NCBI GenBank assembly: GCA_026706985.1
Contig: JAPOXR010000023.1
Span: 1-64,000, forward strand
DNA length: 64,000 nt
Direction: 5' to 3'
DNA from: Paracoccaceae bacterium
Lineage (GTDB): Bacteria > Pseudomonadota > Alphaproteobacteria > Rhodobacterales > Rhodobacteraceae
Shown here piece after piece: positions 1 to 7,909 of this stretch. Made by a program: the position numbers and the translations under genes. How positions within the stretch are numbered: position 1 is the stretch's first letter; each line of letters opens with the position of its first letter. The notes below the pieces were generated by a model that was given only the letters and a program-made list of their open reading frames with translations, was not told the DNA's origin and ran no database searches.

Positions 1-42
1 GCGCTCAACCTGGCGCGGGTCACGCCGACAGCGAAAAAGGAA

Positions 43-357
43 TCAATGCGTGGCAGGCTGATGAGAGCCGGATGGGACAATGACTTCCTGCTGAAACTGA
101 TCAGCTCCGCATCGAACCTCGCAAAGGACGCCAAACCCGGAAAAATCCAAACGCGATAGCCCTGCATCAGCCAGACCCATCGAAATGGTGCCCGGGCCGC
201 AACCTACATCGAGGACGCGCATGCCCGGACGAAGCTTCGGCAACAGATGGGCGGCATTGCTGGCCGCGCTCCTGCGACGCAGGATCACCTGAAACTCCTC
301 GCTGTAGCCCATGGTGTAATTTTGTTCTTGAGTCTCGGGATCTGTTTGTCGGCTCAT
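43..357 (-). pseudogene. SAM-dependent methyltransferase, N-terminal fragment
   Basis: A 104-codon frame that opens like a class I SAM-dependent methyltransferase of the UbiE/Methyltransf_11 type. The SAM-binding motif I is clear at about residues 48-60 (VLDVGCGPGTISM). Just after it, from about residue 65, similarity to the fold stops and the frame runs into sequence that does not look like a methyltransferase before its stop. Full-length members have about 250 residues, so only the first quarter of the domain is present. I read this as a truncated remnant; a short fused protein is possible but less likely. The substrate cannot be inferred. Confidence 0.55.
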
Positions 358-477
358 TATTATGCTCTCAATTGGTTATTGTGTTGTCTGGCCCGGACGG
401 ATCCTGACAGCCGCATCTTTCCGCCAAGATTCATGAATGCAGTATAGCCCGTCAAGTAATTCCGGAGCTACGGCCGG

Positions 478-599
478 AGCAAATTGGCTGCGGCACCGGC
501 TGACACCACTGTGCAACGGCCCAATCGCTGACTGAGAGGCTGGAAGAGGCGGGACTCAGTCTTTTCGACAGGAAAACCGTCGAACTGCACCGCCTGAAG
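478..599 (+). pseudogene. possible LysR-type regulator HTH remnant
   Basis: A short stretch whose translation (LTERLEEAGLSLFDRKTVEL, with an in-frame stop or frameshift just upstream) resembles the recognition helix and wing of a LysR-type HTH (typically LxxRLrrLEexlGxxLFdR). There is no intact frame around it and no effector domain follows, because the kinase gene on the other strand begins immediately. If real, it is the last trace of a regulator of the neighbouring sugar genes. Chance resemblance is not excluded. Confidence 0.25.
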
Positions 600-1496
600 C
601 TATTGTTGCCGCAGGAATCCGAGAACCCGCTCCCGGTCCACGCCTTCCCTGAACCCGGCAACGGCAAGCGCCGCTGCGCCCTGGGCGAACTCCGCCGCTT
701 GCCGCAGATCCGCTGCGCGCATCAACTCGGCGCCGAGCGCACCGATAAACGCGTCGCCGGCGCCATGCGTTGAGACCGGCTCAACTCCAATGCCGGGCAA
801 TGCGAAACATCCCTCGCGTGTGCAGGCAACCAGCCCATCCGCACCGAGCGTGACAATGGCTGCCGACGGCCCGCGCCCGAGCAACCGCTTCACCGCTTGT
901 CGGGCATCGAACTCTTTCCCGAGCCCCAAATGCTGTGCCGCCTCGAGCCGGTTCACGACCAGGATGTCCACCCGTTCCATCAGGCGCCTGTCATTCAGCT
1001 CCGCCGCGCGGAAAGGTGCGGCATTCAAAATCACGCGGCAGTTCACCGGCGAGCGGGAAATCACAGCCTGATTGACCTCCGACGGGATTTCGCTCTGCAG
1101 GAGCAACAGCTTCAGCGATGGCGGAAGAGCGATCTCCGCGGGATCAATGCCAACATTCACGCCGGAGACGATCACGGCGCCGTAATCTCCACCGGTGTCC
1201 AGGACCGCCGCGCTCATGCCACTCGGTCCGTCCACCTGCCGCACGCGCCCGAAATCCACCCCGGATGCCTCAAGGGTCTGTACGATCCGCCTGCCGAAAT
1301 CATCATTGCCGATCCGGCCGGCCATGGCGACCGCTGCGCCCATCCGGGCCGCAGCCAGCGCCTGGTTACCACCCTTGCCGCCAAGCTGATACGAGACCGT
1401 TGTTCCGACAATGGTTTCGTCGGGCTGGGGAAAGCGCGGCGCATTCACAATGACATCGAGATGCAGCGCGCCGATGACAAGGATATCCGGTGTCAT
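600..1496 (-). CDS. PfkB-family carbohydrate kinase (ribokinase-like)
   Basis: A 298-residue cytoplasmic sugar kinase of the PfkB/ribokinase family, which transfers phosphate from ATP to a sugar or nucleoside hydroxyl. The N-terminal substrate signature GGKGGNQALAAARMG lies at about residues 39-53, and the C-terminal anion-hole signature STHGAGDAFIGALGAEL, with the catalytic Asp, at about 242-258. Length matches ribokinases (about 300). The start overlaps the stop of the upstream TIM-barrel gene by 4 bases, so the two are co-transcribed and coupled. Together they suggest a small sugar or polyol catabolic unit. No transporter is adjacent on this strand, so the substrate (ribose, nucleoside or other) remains open. 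The family call is firm; the specificity is not. Confidence 0.9.
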   Translation of the reverse strand: MTPDILVIGALHLDVIVNAPRFPQPDETIVGTTVSYQLGGKGGNQALAAARMGAAVAMAGRIGNDDFGRRIVQTLEASGVDFGRVRQVDGPSGMSAAVLDTGGDYGAVIVSGVNVGIDPAEIALPPSLKLLLLQSEIPSEVNQAVISRSPVNCRVILNAAPFRAAELNDRRLMERVDILVVNRLEAAQHLGLGKEFDARQAVKRLLGRGPSAAIVTLGADGLVACTREGCFALPGIGVEPVSTHGAGDAFIGALGAELMRAADLRQAAEFAQGAAALAVAGFREGVDRERVLGFLRQQ

Positions 1497-2542
1497 GCGC
1501 CGTAGAGTGCCGCCGCAATCAACCGCTGACTTGCCGCCGCATCCTGCCTTGCCATCGCGTCGGCGAGTTTCTCATCATGCACCAGCCCTTCGGCTATCCG
1601 GCGCAGCCTCTCGGTCAGCCGGATATTGGTCCGCGCCTCTTCCACGGGGTCGAGACCGGAGTGATCCGGAAAGGTGTCGAAATAAATCACTCCTTCATAA
1701 CCGCTCCGCGTCAGTTCGACGAATAGCTCCAGCGTCAGGATCGGGTGCACCGTGCCGACCATCAGCCCGTCATCGCGGCTGCCGCGCGCATCATTGAGAT
1801 GGACGCCGAGCAGCCGCGAGTATCGGCTGATCAGATGCGCCGAGGTGGCGGGCATCTCGTTTGCCATCAGCGAGTGCGCCATATCCAGGGTAACGCCGAG
1901 ATTGGGCCGGCCCGCTTCCCGGATCGCCAGCAGGGTCGTGGCCGCATCCGGCAACAGCGCATAGGCGCGCGGCTCAGCCGGTTTGTATTCAACAGCGACT
2001 TCGATATCGGGATTGTGGTCGGCAATCTCGCCGAGCGCGGCAACGCAATCATCCCACATCCGTCGGTGCACACCCTGAAAGCTGTAATCCACCCCATCCT
2101 GACCGGGCCAGATCGTCATCAGCCTGCCGCCCATTTCGCCGAGCGCATCAATACCCCGCTTCGTCAGGTCGATGGCTTCACGGCGGCATTTCGCATCCGG
2201 GTTGGCGAGAGCACCAATCGCAAACCCGCGATTGCCATAATAGCGCATGGCAAGCCCGTTCAGCACCATTCCATGATCATTCAGCACCGAGACAAGATCG
2301 CCCGGCTCCAGCCCCTCAAAATGATCCGGGTAATTCAGGTCCGCCGCATCAATGCCCCCGACCTCTCCGGCGGCTGCAACGAGCTGCACAACGGATTGCC
2401 CGGAACCGAAAGAATTGAGACGGGCCGCGTAACCAGGTTGCATGGCATAACCATCTTCAGAGAAACTCACGCCCATCCGTGCAGCTTTCACCTGCACTTT
2501 GTCAAATCCCGAAGCGGCATCCGGTAACTCCCACGGATACAC
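1493..2542 (-). CDS. sugar phosphate isomerase/epimerase (xylose isomerase-like TIM barrel)
   Basis: A protein of up to 349 residues of the AP-endonuclease-2/xylose-isomerase-like TIM-barrel superfamily (sugar phosphate isomerases/epimerases). Typical metal-site neighbourhoods are visible: VEYKPAEP around residues 185-192, VTLDMAHS around 218-225, VHLNDARGSRDD around 251-262 and FDTFPDHSG near 295. Such enzymes isomerise or epimerise sugars with a divalent metal in the cytoplasm. The longest frame begins at a GTG; an internal ATG 22 codons later (position 2476) is an alternative start, and neither has a strong Shine-Dalgarno sequence. Its stop overlaps the start of the PfkB kinase, giving a two-gene operon. 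The exact substrate is unknown. Confidence 0.82.
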   Translation of the reverse strand: MYPWELPDAASGFDKVQVKAARMGVSFSEDGYAMQPGYAARLNSFGSGQSVVQLVAAAGEVGGIDAADLNYPDHFEGLEPGDLVSVLNDHGMVLNGLAMRYYGNRGFAIGALANPDAKCRREAIDLTKRGIDALGEMGGRLMTIWPGQDGVDYSFQGVHRRMWDDCVAALGEIADHNPDIEVAVEYKPAEPRAYALLPDAATTLLAIREAGRPNLGVTLDMAHSLMANEMPATSAHLISRYSRLLGVHLNDARGSRDDGLMVGTVHPILTLELFVELTRSGYEGVIYFDTFPDHSGLDPVEEARTNIRLTERLRRIAEGLVHDEKLADAMARQDAAASQRLIAAALYGA

Positions 2543-2741
2543 ACGCGCCGCGGAAGTCCTGGCCTGTCGCCGCAGAGGTCAGCAATAATCCGGTTTCATG
2601 GCGAAATGCGGCAAGGTGCGCTCCCGACGGTCTGTTGAGGTCATTTGCGTCATGGCCATTTCTCAACCTGCCGCGCACTCTTGAAAATCCTGTCGGGCTT
2701 ACCTGACCTTCAAGGCCAGAGTAAATCCGCGTGCGGCAGGA

Positions 2742-3065
2742 TCAGTCTAATGTCACAGGGTCGCCATGGGATGTGCTGAGATAGGCCAGCCGCCACTCGC
2801 CGGCCAGCCGATCGATGTCCTTCGCATTTGCCAGGTCTTTCGTGTCAAGCAGTGATTCCAATGCGGCCAGCCAGGCGCTGAAATAGTCTTCATTGCTGAA
2901 GGGCGGCTGCCTTACGCCGGTTTGAGCGAGTTGGTCCGCCAACGTATCCGACCAATCCTGCGAGGAAAAAACCCCTGAATCATTGAGGGCGGCGGTCAAC
3001 GCAAACAACGAAACCTGCCATGGCTGGTCAAACGCGCTTTGACCTGTTTTCCGCCAATCCGTCAT
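2742..3065 (-). CDS. nitrile hydratase accessory protein
   Basis: A 107-residue protein matching the small accessory/activator encoded at the end of nitrile hydratase operons. Family features visible are FDQPWQVSLFALTAALNDSG near residues 12-31, then QDWSDTLADQL and the FSAWLAALESLL segment near 63-74. In cobalt-type nitrile hydratases this protein helps load the metal into, and mature, the alpha subunit (family knowledge). The start overlaps the stop of the beta gene by 4 bases, so alpha, beta and accessory form one tightly coupled operon. Length is normal for the family. No export signal is visible, in line with a cytoplasmic chaperone. Confidence 0.85.
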   Translation of the reverse strand: MTDWRKTGQSAFDQPWQVSLFALTAALNDSGVFSSQDWSDTLADQLAQTGVRQPPFSNEDYFSAWLAALESLLDTKDLANAKDIDRLAGEWRLAYLSTSHGDPVTLD

Positions 3066-3739
3066 ACTGCCTCCAGGTAACTCTCGAAGGCATCCAGCAC
3101 CATCGTGTCGTCCGGGTTTTCTGTGTCGGGGCCCCAGAGTTCAGCGGCGGCGAATTCCACCGAATACAGCCATTCCGGCGCTTCGCCCAAACCATGCGCG
3201 TTGCTGTCAGGTAAAACCTGTGCGCCATGACATCCGACAATTCGGCCCCTCCGGCCACAGGCATAGGCAGGCAAACGGGTGTGCCCGCCGATCACCAATG
3301 GATTGGCGGTGTGCCGTCGGGTGCGGACCATCGCGCCATTGGCGAATTTCGCCGCCCCCGAGACCGGCCGCGTGTAGGTCAGGCCGCGTCCCAATACGGT
3401 TGCGACGTGCGCGGGACGGAGAATCTTCTGATGCGCGGGGCACGCCGGAGAGCGTTCTGGATCCGACAGCTCTCCACAGGTGACAAGGCCATGCCGAACC
3501 AGCAGGTCGGCAAGCGCGGCCAGCCACTTTTCATAGTAGGAAAAACGCTGATAATCCTTAGGCGGCAGACATTCACGTGAGTGCCGCGACATATCTATAT
3601 TCCAGTGTCCCAGGGCGCCCGCCGCAAGGGTCAGGGCCAGAGCCCGGGCGTGCCACCGTTCTTCAAACACCCTACCGCCGGACCTGCCGGCGATTGCCCC
3701 GTCACCGAAACGGCCGCCCATATCGTGGATACGGGTCAT
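3062..3739 (-). CDS. nthB: nitrile hydratase beta subunit
   Basis: The 225-residue beta subunit of nitrile hydratase, which with the alpha subunit hydrates nitriles to amides in the cytoplasm. It opens with the family signature MTRIHDMGGRFGDG; further matches are ERWHARALALTLAAGALGHWNIDMSRHSRE, YYEKWLAALADLLVRHGLVT and the C-terminal SH3-like part (VIGGHTRLPAYACGRRGRIVGCHG, then LYSVEFAAAELWG). I chose the ATG at 3739 because it forms an ATGA overlap with the alpha stop and restores the conserved N-terminus; the open frame runs further upstream without similarity. Length is within the usual 215-235 range. Key aromatic and basic residues look intact. Confidence 0.93.
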   Translation of the reverse strand: MTRIHDMGGRFGDGAIAGRSGGRVFEERWHARALALTLAAGALGHWNIDMSRHSRECLPPKDYQRFSYYEKWLAALADLLVRHGLVTCGELSDPERSPACPAHQKILRPAHVATVLGRGLTYTRPVSGAAKFANGAMVRTRRHTANPLVIGGHTRLPAYACGRRGRIVGCHGAQVLPDSNAHGLGEAPEWLYSVEFAAAELWGPDTENPDDTMVLDAFESYLEAV

Positions 3740-4371
3740 TGGCCCGGTTCCGGAAGGCGCGGCAGCGCAGTGCCGATCATGCAGTCCCTTGCAATTATAC
3801 CCGCCAGCTGGTCTTCGGTCATGCCCTCGGTGCCGTCGGGCCGCATCGGCACAACGAGATAGCGAACCTCCGCGGTGCTGTCCCACACCCTGACTTTTTG
3901 CGATTGCAGAAGGTTTACACCGAATTCCGCAAGCACGGATCTGGGTTCCCTTATGGTGCGGCTGCGGTAGGCATCGGATTTGTACCATGCCGGGGGAAGA
4001 CCGAGGAGAGTCCACGGGTAACAGCTGCACAGCGTGCACACGACGATATTGTGAATGTCGGGGGTATTTTCAACGGCTACGATATGCTCGCCCTGCCGCC
4101 CTGTGAACCCAAGGCTGGAGACCGTCCCGGTCGCATCCCGCAGAAGCGACTCGCGGAATGACGGGTCCAGCCAGCTCTTTGCCACGACGATGGCGCCATT
4201 CCGGGGTCCGACCCGGTTCGCATAATGGTCGGCAATCTCGTCGAGGGCCGAAGGGTCGATCAGCCCCTTGCGGACGAGCAGGGTTTCAAGCGCCATAACA
4301 CGGAGCGCAGGATCCGGCGGCAGATGAGAATGCGGCGGCCGGCCCCCCGGATGCCGGTCAAACTCAGACAT
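3736..4371 (-). CDS. nthA: nitrile hydratase alpha subunit, cobalt type
   Basis: The 211-residue catalytic alpha subunit. The metal-binding motif VVCTLCSCYPW is at about residues 109-119; CTLCSC, with Thr after the first Cys, is the cobalt-type signature (iron enzymes carry CSLCSC). Two of these Cys are normally oxidised to sulfinate and sulfenate. The region WYKSDAYRSRTIREPRSVL and the C-terminal WDSTAEVRYLVVPMRP stretch are also typical. Start placed at 4371 (MSEFDRHPGGRPPHSHLP), a common alpha N-terminus; an ATG 16 codons upstream lacks similarity. First gene of the three-gene operon. No cobalt transporter or amidase lies beside it, so the downstream amide step must be encoded elsewhere. 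Confidence 0.95.
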   Translation of the reverse strand: MSEFDRHPGGRPPHSHLPPDPALRVMALETLLVRKGLIDPSALDEIADHYANRVGPRNGAIVVAKSWLDPSFRESLLRDATGTVSSLGFTGRQGEHIVAVENTPDIHNIVVCTLCSCYPWTLLGLPPAWYKSDAYRSRTIREPRSVLAEFGVNLLQSQKVRVWDSTAEVRYLVVPMRPDGTEGMTEDQLAGIIARDCMIGTALPRLPEPGQ

Positions 4372-4879
4372 ACCGCAAAGTTCCGTAAAACCCGTCAGAA
4401 GTGGCCACTGTCGACACAATCGGAATAGCCGCGCGGGGGGTCGCGGAATTGCCCGTCATCGACGTAAACATCACATCCGGCGTCCGGCGGCGATCGACCC
4501 GGTTCGCTTCCACGGACTTCCGCATTCGAAGGCTGCGCATATCTGTCAACAGCAATAACCAAGCTTGGCTGGTGACCGCAAAACCCTCACCCTCGGTTTG
4601 AATTCCGATATGCACAATCCACCTTATCCCGCCCGGGCAATTCGCCTTCAGCCTGCCAACCGCTTGGCCGAGAGCATTGATCGCCGATTTGTCAGATCGA
4701 TATTCCGTGCCGACAATTCTCATCGGGAAACGCGGGGTGTCAACGGCAATTCGGCGAATGCTGTAGCGGCACACAGGCAACCAGTTCAGCACTTTCCTGA
4801 TCATGCGGAACCGAAACAGGACCGCCCGGCCGCGGTATCGATCCAGGAAATCCATGCAATCAATCTGTCCACAACGGCG
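4372..4879. other. about 500 bases without a recognised gene
   Basis: Between the nitrile hydratase operon and the toxin remnant there is no gene I can support. A minus-strand open frame of 163 codons (4364-4855) exists, but its composition and translation match no family I know and it runs into the start of the alpha-subunit gene. The plus-strand frames here are equally featureless. The promoter of the nitrile hydratase operon should lie just above 4371, but no clear -35/-10 pair could be picked out. Confidence 0.4.
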
Positions 4880-5086
4880 TTAAACTGTTCTGTGGATTGT
4901 GGCGATCTGACAGTCCGCCTGTGATAAGGGGCGACCGGTCACGCGGCGCGCAACCATGATCTCGGCATAGGCGCGGGCCGCAGCGCTGTCGAACGGAAGA
5001 ACCCGGCCAGCGAACAGGTTGCCGAATACTTGTTCCGCAGCGGCTGCCAGTCTGCGCCGCCGCGCACCTGCCGGCAAGCTGTTCAC
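4880..5086 (-). pseudogene. PIN-domain (VapC/FitB-type) toxin, truncated remnant
   Basis: A 68-codon frame matching the middle and C-terminal part of FitB/VapC-type PIN-domain ribonuclease toxins: ARRRRLAAAAEQVF, then LFAGRVLPFDSAAARAYAEI and the acidic-site segment RPLSQADCQIATI. The first PIN half (usually starting with VxDTNV and the first catalytic Asp) is missing, and the end, normally a VATRN-type strand, is cut after HRTV by a stop. No antitoxin is adjacent. This is a dead relic of a toxin-antitoxin pair lying in the gap between two divergent operons. Confidence 0.6.
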
Positions 5087-5168
5087 AGTGAAATGATCCG
5101 GCGGCTCCGGCTGCCCGAATTTGTCGTATTTGTCTGAATGTGCGATTCACCCGGGAAGAGGGATTCGT

Positions 5169-6290
5169 ATGTCAACCAGGTCACCTGACATCACGATCAT
5201 CGGCGGCGGCGTTGTCGGCTTGTCGCTTGCCGTCGGGCTGTTGCGGGAGGGCCGTTCGGTTACTGTCCTTGACGGACCGGATAGCGACCATCGCGCCTCG
5301 CAAGGTAATTTCGGCCTGGTCTGGTTGCAGGGCAAGGGGGTGGATTTCGCACCTTATGCGCATCTGAGCTGTGACGCGGTTGCCGCCTGGCCCGAATTTG
5401 CCTCCCTTATCCAAGAGTTGTCCGGCACAGATCTCGCATTGCGGCAATCCGGCGGCTTCGAGTTTTTCACCGATGCGGCGGAGTTCGCTGAATTCGCCGC
5501 TGGCCTGAAACAGCAACAATCCTTTCTGGGAAACCGTTTCAGCCACGATGTCATTCAAGGCGACGACCTCCGCCGGTCGCATCCTGAAATCGGTGCCGGC
5601 GTTGTCGGTGCGACATTCAGCGCGCAGGATGGTCACGTCAATCCGCTACGGCTGCTTTGCGCCCTGCGCCGCTCCGTTGCCGCCCTCGGCGGCGAAATCG
5701 TGCCGGGTGCCCGTGTCACCCATATATCCGCCGCCGGGCCGGGCTTTGATATCACTTTGCATTCAGGCGAACGCCGTTCGACCGAGCGCGTGGTTCTTGC
5801 TGCGGGGCTCGGCTCGGCATCGCTTGCCGGAATACTCGGGTTCCAGACGCCAGTCCGACCACAGCGGGGTGAGTTGCTGATCACTGAGAAACTGGCCACG
5901 CGGCTGCCTTTCCTCTCCAGCACGATTCGGCAGGTGGATGAAGGAGGCCTACAAGTCGGCGGAACAAAGGCTGATGCGGGCTATGACGACAGCGAGACGC
6001 TCGATGCGATGGCCAGCCTCGCGCAACATGCTGTCACCGTATTCCCGGCACTGCGCGACCTGCGCGTCATTCGGGCCTGGGGGGCGCTGCGCGTGATGAC
6101 CCCGGACGGTTACCCCGTATATGCCTGCTCACCAGTTCATCCGGGGGCGTATCTGGTGACCTGCCACAGCGGCGTGACCCTTGCCCCGCTGCATGGCGGA
6201 CCGCTCGCACACTGGATCGACAATTCCGCCGAGGCGCCCGACCTGGAGGCTTTCGATGAAGACCGCTTCGCGCTTTCTTGCGCGGCCTGA
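5169..6290 (+). CDS. FAD-dependent oxidoreductase, DAO family (HcnC/OoxB-like subunit)
   Basis: A 373-residue flavoprotein of the D-amino-acid oxidase/glycine oxidase fold. The N-terminal Rossmann motif IIGGGVVGLSLAVGLLREG binds FAD, and a conserved C-terminal segment (GALRVMTPDGYPVY) contacts flavin and substrate. Start at 5169 is preceded by a purine-rich GAAGAGGG; the open frame extends 16 codons further up without similarity. It overlaps the following [2Fe-2S] gene by 35 bases and is followed by an HcnB-like flavoprotein. This order, DAO subunit/ferredoxin-like/pyridine-nucleotide-oxidoreductase-like, is that of opine oxidases, hydroxyproline dehydrogenases and HcnABC. The oxidised substrate is therefore probably a secondary amine such as an opine or imino acid (inference). 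Confidence 0.85.
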   Translation: MSTRSPDITIIGGGVVGLSLAVGLLREGRSVTVLDGPDSDHRASQGNFGLVWLQGKGVDFAPYAHLSCDAVAAWPEFASLIQELSGTDLALRQSGGFEFFTDAAEFAEFAAGLKQQQSFLGNRFSHDVIQGDDLRRSHPEIGAGVVGATFSAQDGHVNPLRLLCALRRSVAALGGEIVPGARVTHISAAGPGFDITLHSGERRSTERVVLAAGLGSASLAGILGFQTPVRPQRGELLITEKLATRLPFLSSTIRQVDEGGLQVGGTKADAGYDDSETLDAMASLAQHAVTVFPALRDLRVIRAWGALRVMTPDGYPVYACSPVHPGAYLVTCHSGVTLAPLHGGPLAHWIDNSAEAPDLEAFDEDRFALSCAA

Positions 6291-6539
6291 CGCCGGATCC
6301 GGGATCACGATGATGCTTGACGGCGCGCCGGTCACAGCGCCCCCCGGTGACACTGTCGCAGCGGCTGTTCTGGCCCACTCGGGCGCTGCGTTTCGCCGGA
6401 CCGAAAAGGATACACCACGGGCAGCCTATTGCATAATGGGTGTCTGCTTGAGATCGACGGTAAGCCGAACTGTCAGGGCTGCATGACGCCGGCGCGGGAT
6501 GGCATGGTGCTGAGACGGCAGAACGGCTTGCGCAGATGA
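6256..6539 (+). pseudogene. (2Fe-2S)-binding subunit (HcnA/OoxA-like), frameshifted
   Basis: Small ferredoxin-like (Fer2_4) subunit of the three-part dehydrogenase. Read from 6256 it shows SGITMMLDGAPVTAPPGDTVAAAVL and the cluster motif YCIMGVCL, then goes off frame to a stop at 6486. In the next frame the family sequence resumes at once (EIDGKPNCQGCMTPARDGM) and ends in a TGA overlapping the ATG of the next gene, exactly as an intact operon would. The break is near 6444-6450. The residues normally between the second Cys and EIDG (about FECLV) also seem short by a few, so a small deletion rather than a single-base slip is likely. As written, the protein would lack part of its cluster ligands. 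Confidence 0.75.
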
Positions 6540-7909
6540 CGGAGGCCGACCTCATTATTGTCGGGGCCGGGCCAGCCGGTATGGCGGCTGCATCGACAGC
6601 GGCGGAAGGCGGCGCAGGCGTCCTGCTGCTGGACCGACAATCCCGTCCGGGAGGGCAGGCATTCAGCGGTGTCACCGTGAATGGTGATCGCAGGGAATTT
6701 CTCGGGAAAGATTACCTGGCTGGCCGGATACTCGTTGATGCGTTGCACAATTCGAACATCGTCGCGGAATACGGCGCTTCGGTGTGGCGCCTGGAGCGAG
6801 GTGCGCGGGTCGTTTGGTCGCAAAACGATGTCAGCCACATATCGAGCGCTCCGCATGTATTGCTGGCCGGTGGTGCGCAGGAGCGCCCGACTCCGTTCCC
6901 CGGCTGGACATTGCCCGGTGTGATGTCGGCGGGGGCGGCACAGTTGCTGATGAAGAATGCGGGATTGTTGCCCCGCGATGCGGTCCTGGCAGGGTCCGGC
7001 CCCTTGCTTTATCTGCTTGCGGCCCAGATGATTGATACCGGCGCCCGCCCGAAAGCGCTTGTGGAGACACAGACCCGTCTTTCGCTTCTGAAGGCGTCCA
7101 GGCATTTGCCGCAGGCGCTTTTGGCCGCAACCACACTCCTGAAGGGCCTGAGACTCATCCGCAGGATCAGGAATGCCGGTGTGCCCGGTTTTACCGGCGC
7201 ATCGGGCTTTCGCGTGCGTCAGATCGCCGATGGAGACCTGTCCTTTTCCTTCAACGCCCGCGGGCAGGAACACAGCTTCACCACGCCGCTCCTGCTCACC
7301 CACCAGGGAGTTGTGCCTTCCACACATATCAGCCGTGCAAGCGGTGTCGACCATGTCTGGAGTGACGCGCAATCGGCATATCAGCCGGTCACTGACGAAT
7401 GGGGCGCCACGAATGTTCCCGGCCTGCATATCGCTGGAGACGGTGCCGGAATCGGTGGCGCGGAAGCGGCGGAGGCGGCAGGACGGCTTGCGGCGTTTGA
7501 TATTCTTCACCAGCTCGGCCGCCTGAGCGAAGATCAGCGCAACCGGAGTGCCGCCGGTCCGCGCAGCGCGTTGCGCCGCGCCATGGCGATCAGACCATTC
7601 CTGGATGCCGCTTACGCGCCGTCACGCGAACTGTCCGAACCTGTCGGCGAGACGATTGTCTGCCGTTGCGAAGAAGTCAGCGCCGACGAAATCCGAAAAT
7701 CCTTGATTGACAGCGCCCAAGGCCCGCGACACATAAAAGCTGCCACCCGCGCGGGCATGGGTCCGTGCCAAGGCCGAATGTGTGATCTGACCGTATGTGG
7801 TGTACTGGCATCCTGCGGTGCCGACATGTCAGCGCCGCGTGCCCGCACCCCTATCAATCCCGTCAGGCTCGGCGAACTGGCCGCGCTTGCACCATCGCAG
7901 GAGACATGA
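6536..7909 (+). CDS. NAD(P)/FAD-dependent oxidoreductase with C-terminal BFD-like [2Fe-2S] domain (HcnB/OoxA-like)
   Basis: A 457-residue flavoprotein. The N-terminal FAD-binding Rossmann motif is IVGAGPAGMAAASTAAEGG (residues 6-24), a second nucleotide-binding motif VLAGSGPLLYLLAAQ lies near 150-164, and the LHIAGDGAGIGGAEAAEAAG flavin motif near 295-315. The C-terminus has the four-cysteine BFD-like pattern CRCEE...GPCQGRMC. Such proteins pass electrons from the DAO subunit in opine oxidases and HcnABC-type dehydrogenases. It starts inside the restored stop of the frameshifted [2Fe-2S] gene (ATGA) and ends in an ATGA overlap with the ABC ATPase gene, so oxidation and uptake genes form one operon. 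Confidence 0.87.
   Translation: MTEADLIIVGAGPAGMAAASTAAEGGAGVLLLDRQSRPGGQAFSGVTVNGDRREFLGKDYLAGRILVDALHNSNIVAEYGASVWRLERGARVVWSQNDVSHISSAPHVLLAGGAQERPTPFPGWTLPGVMSAGAAQLLMKNAGLLPRDAVLAGSGPLLYLLAAQMIDTGARPKALVETQTRLSLLKASRHLPQALLAATTLLKGLRLIRRIRNAGVPGFTGASGFRVRQIADGDLSFSFNARGQEHSFTTPLLLTHQGVVPSTHISRASGVDHVWSDAQSAYQPVTDEWGATNVPGLHIAGDGAGIGGAEAAEAAGRLAAFDILHQLGRLSEDQRNRSAAGPRSALRRAMAIRPFLDAAYAPSRELSEPVGETIVCRCEEVSADEIRKSLIDSAQGPRHIKAATRAGMGPCQGRMCDLTVCGVLASCGADMSAPRARTPINPVRLGELAALAPSQET

Noticed and set aside
3740-4039. upstream extension of the nitrile hydratase beta frame
   Set aside because: The frame is open above 3739, but that part is the wrong-frame reading of the alpha gene; MTRIHDMGG is the conserved beta start and overlaps the alpha stop by ATGA.
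4364-4855. 163-codon minus-strand frame upstream of nthA
   Set aside because: No family, no clear ribosome site, overlaps the start of nthA; retained only as an unassigned gap.
6473-7510. 345-codon minus-strand open frame
   Set aside because: Antisense to the HcnB-like flavoprotein, no domain, Arg/Gln-rich shadow.
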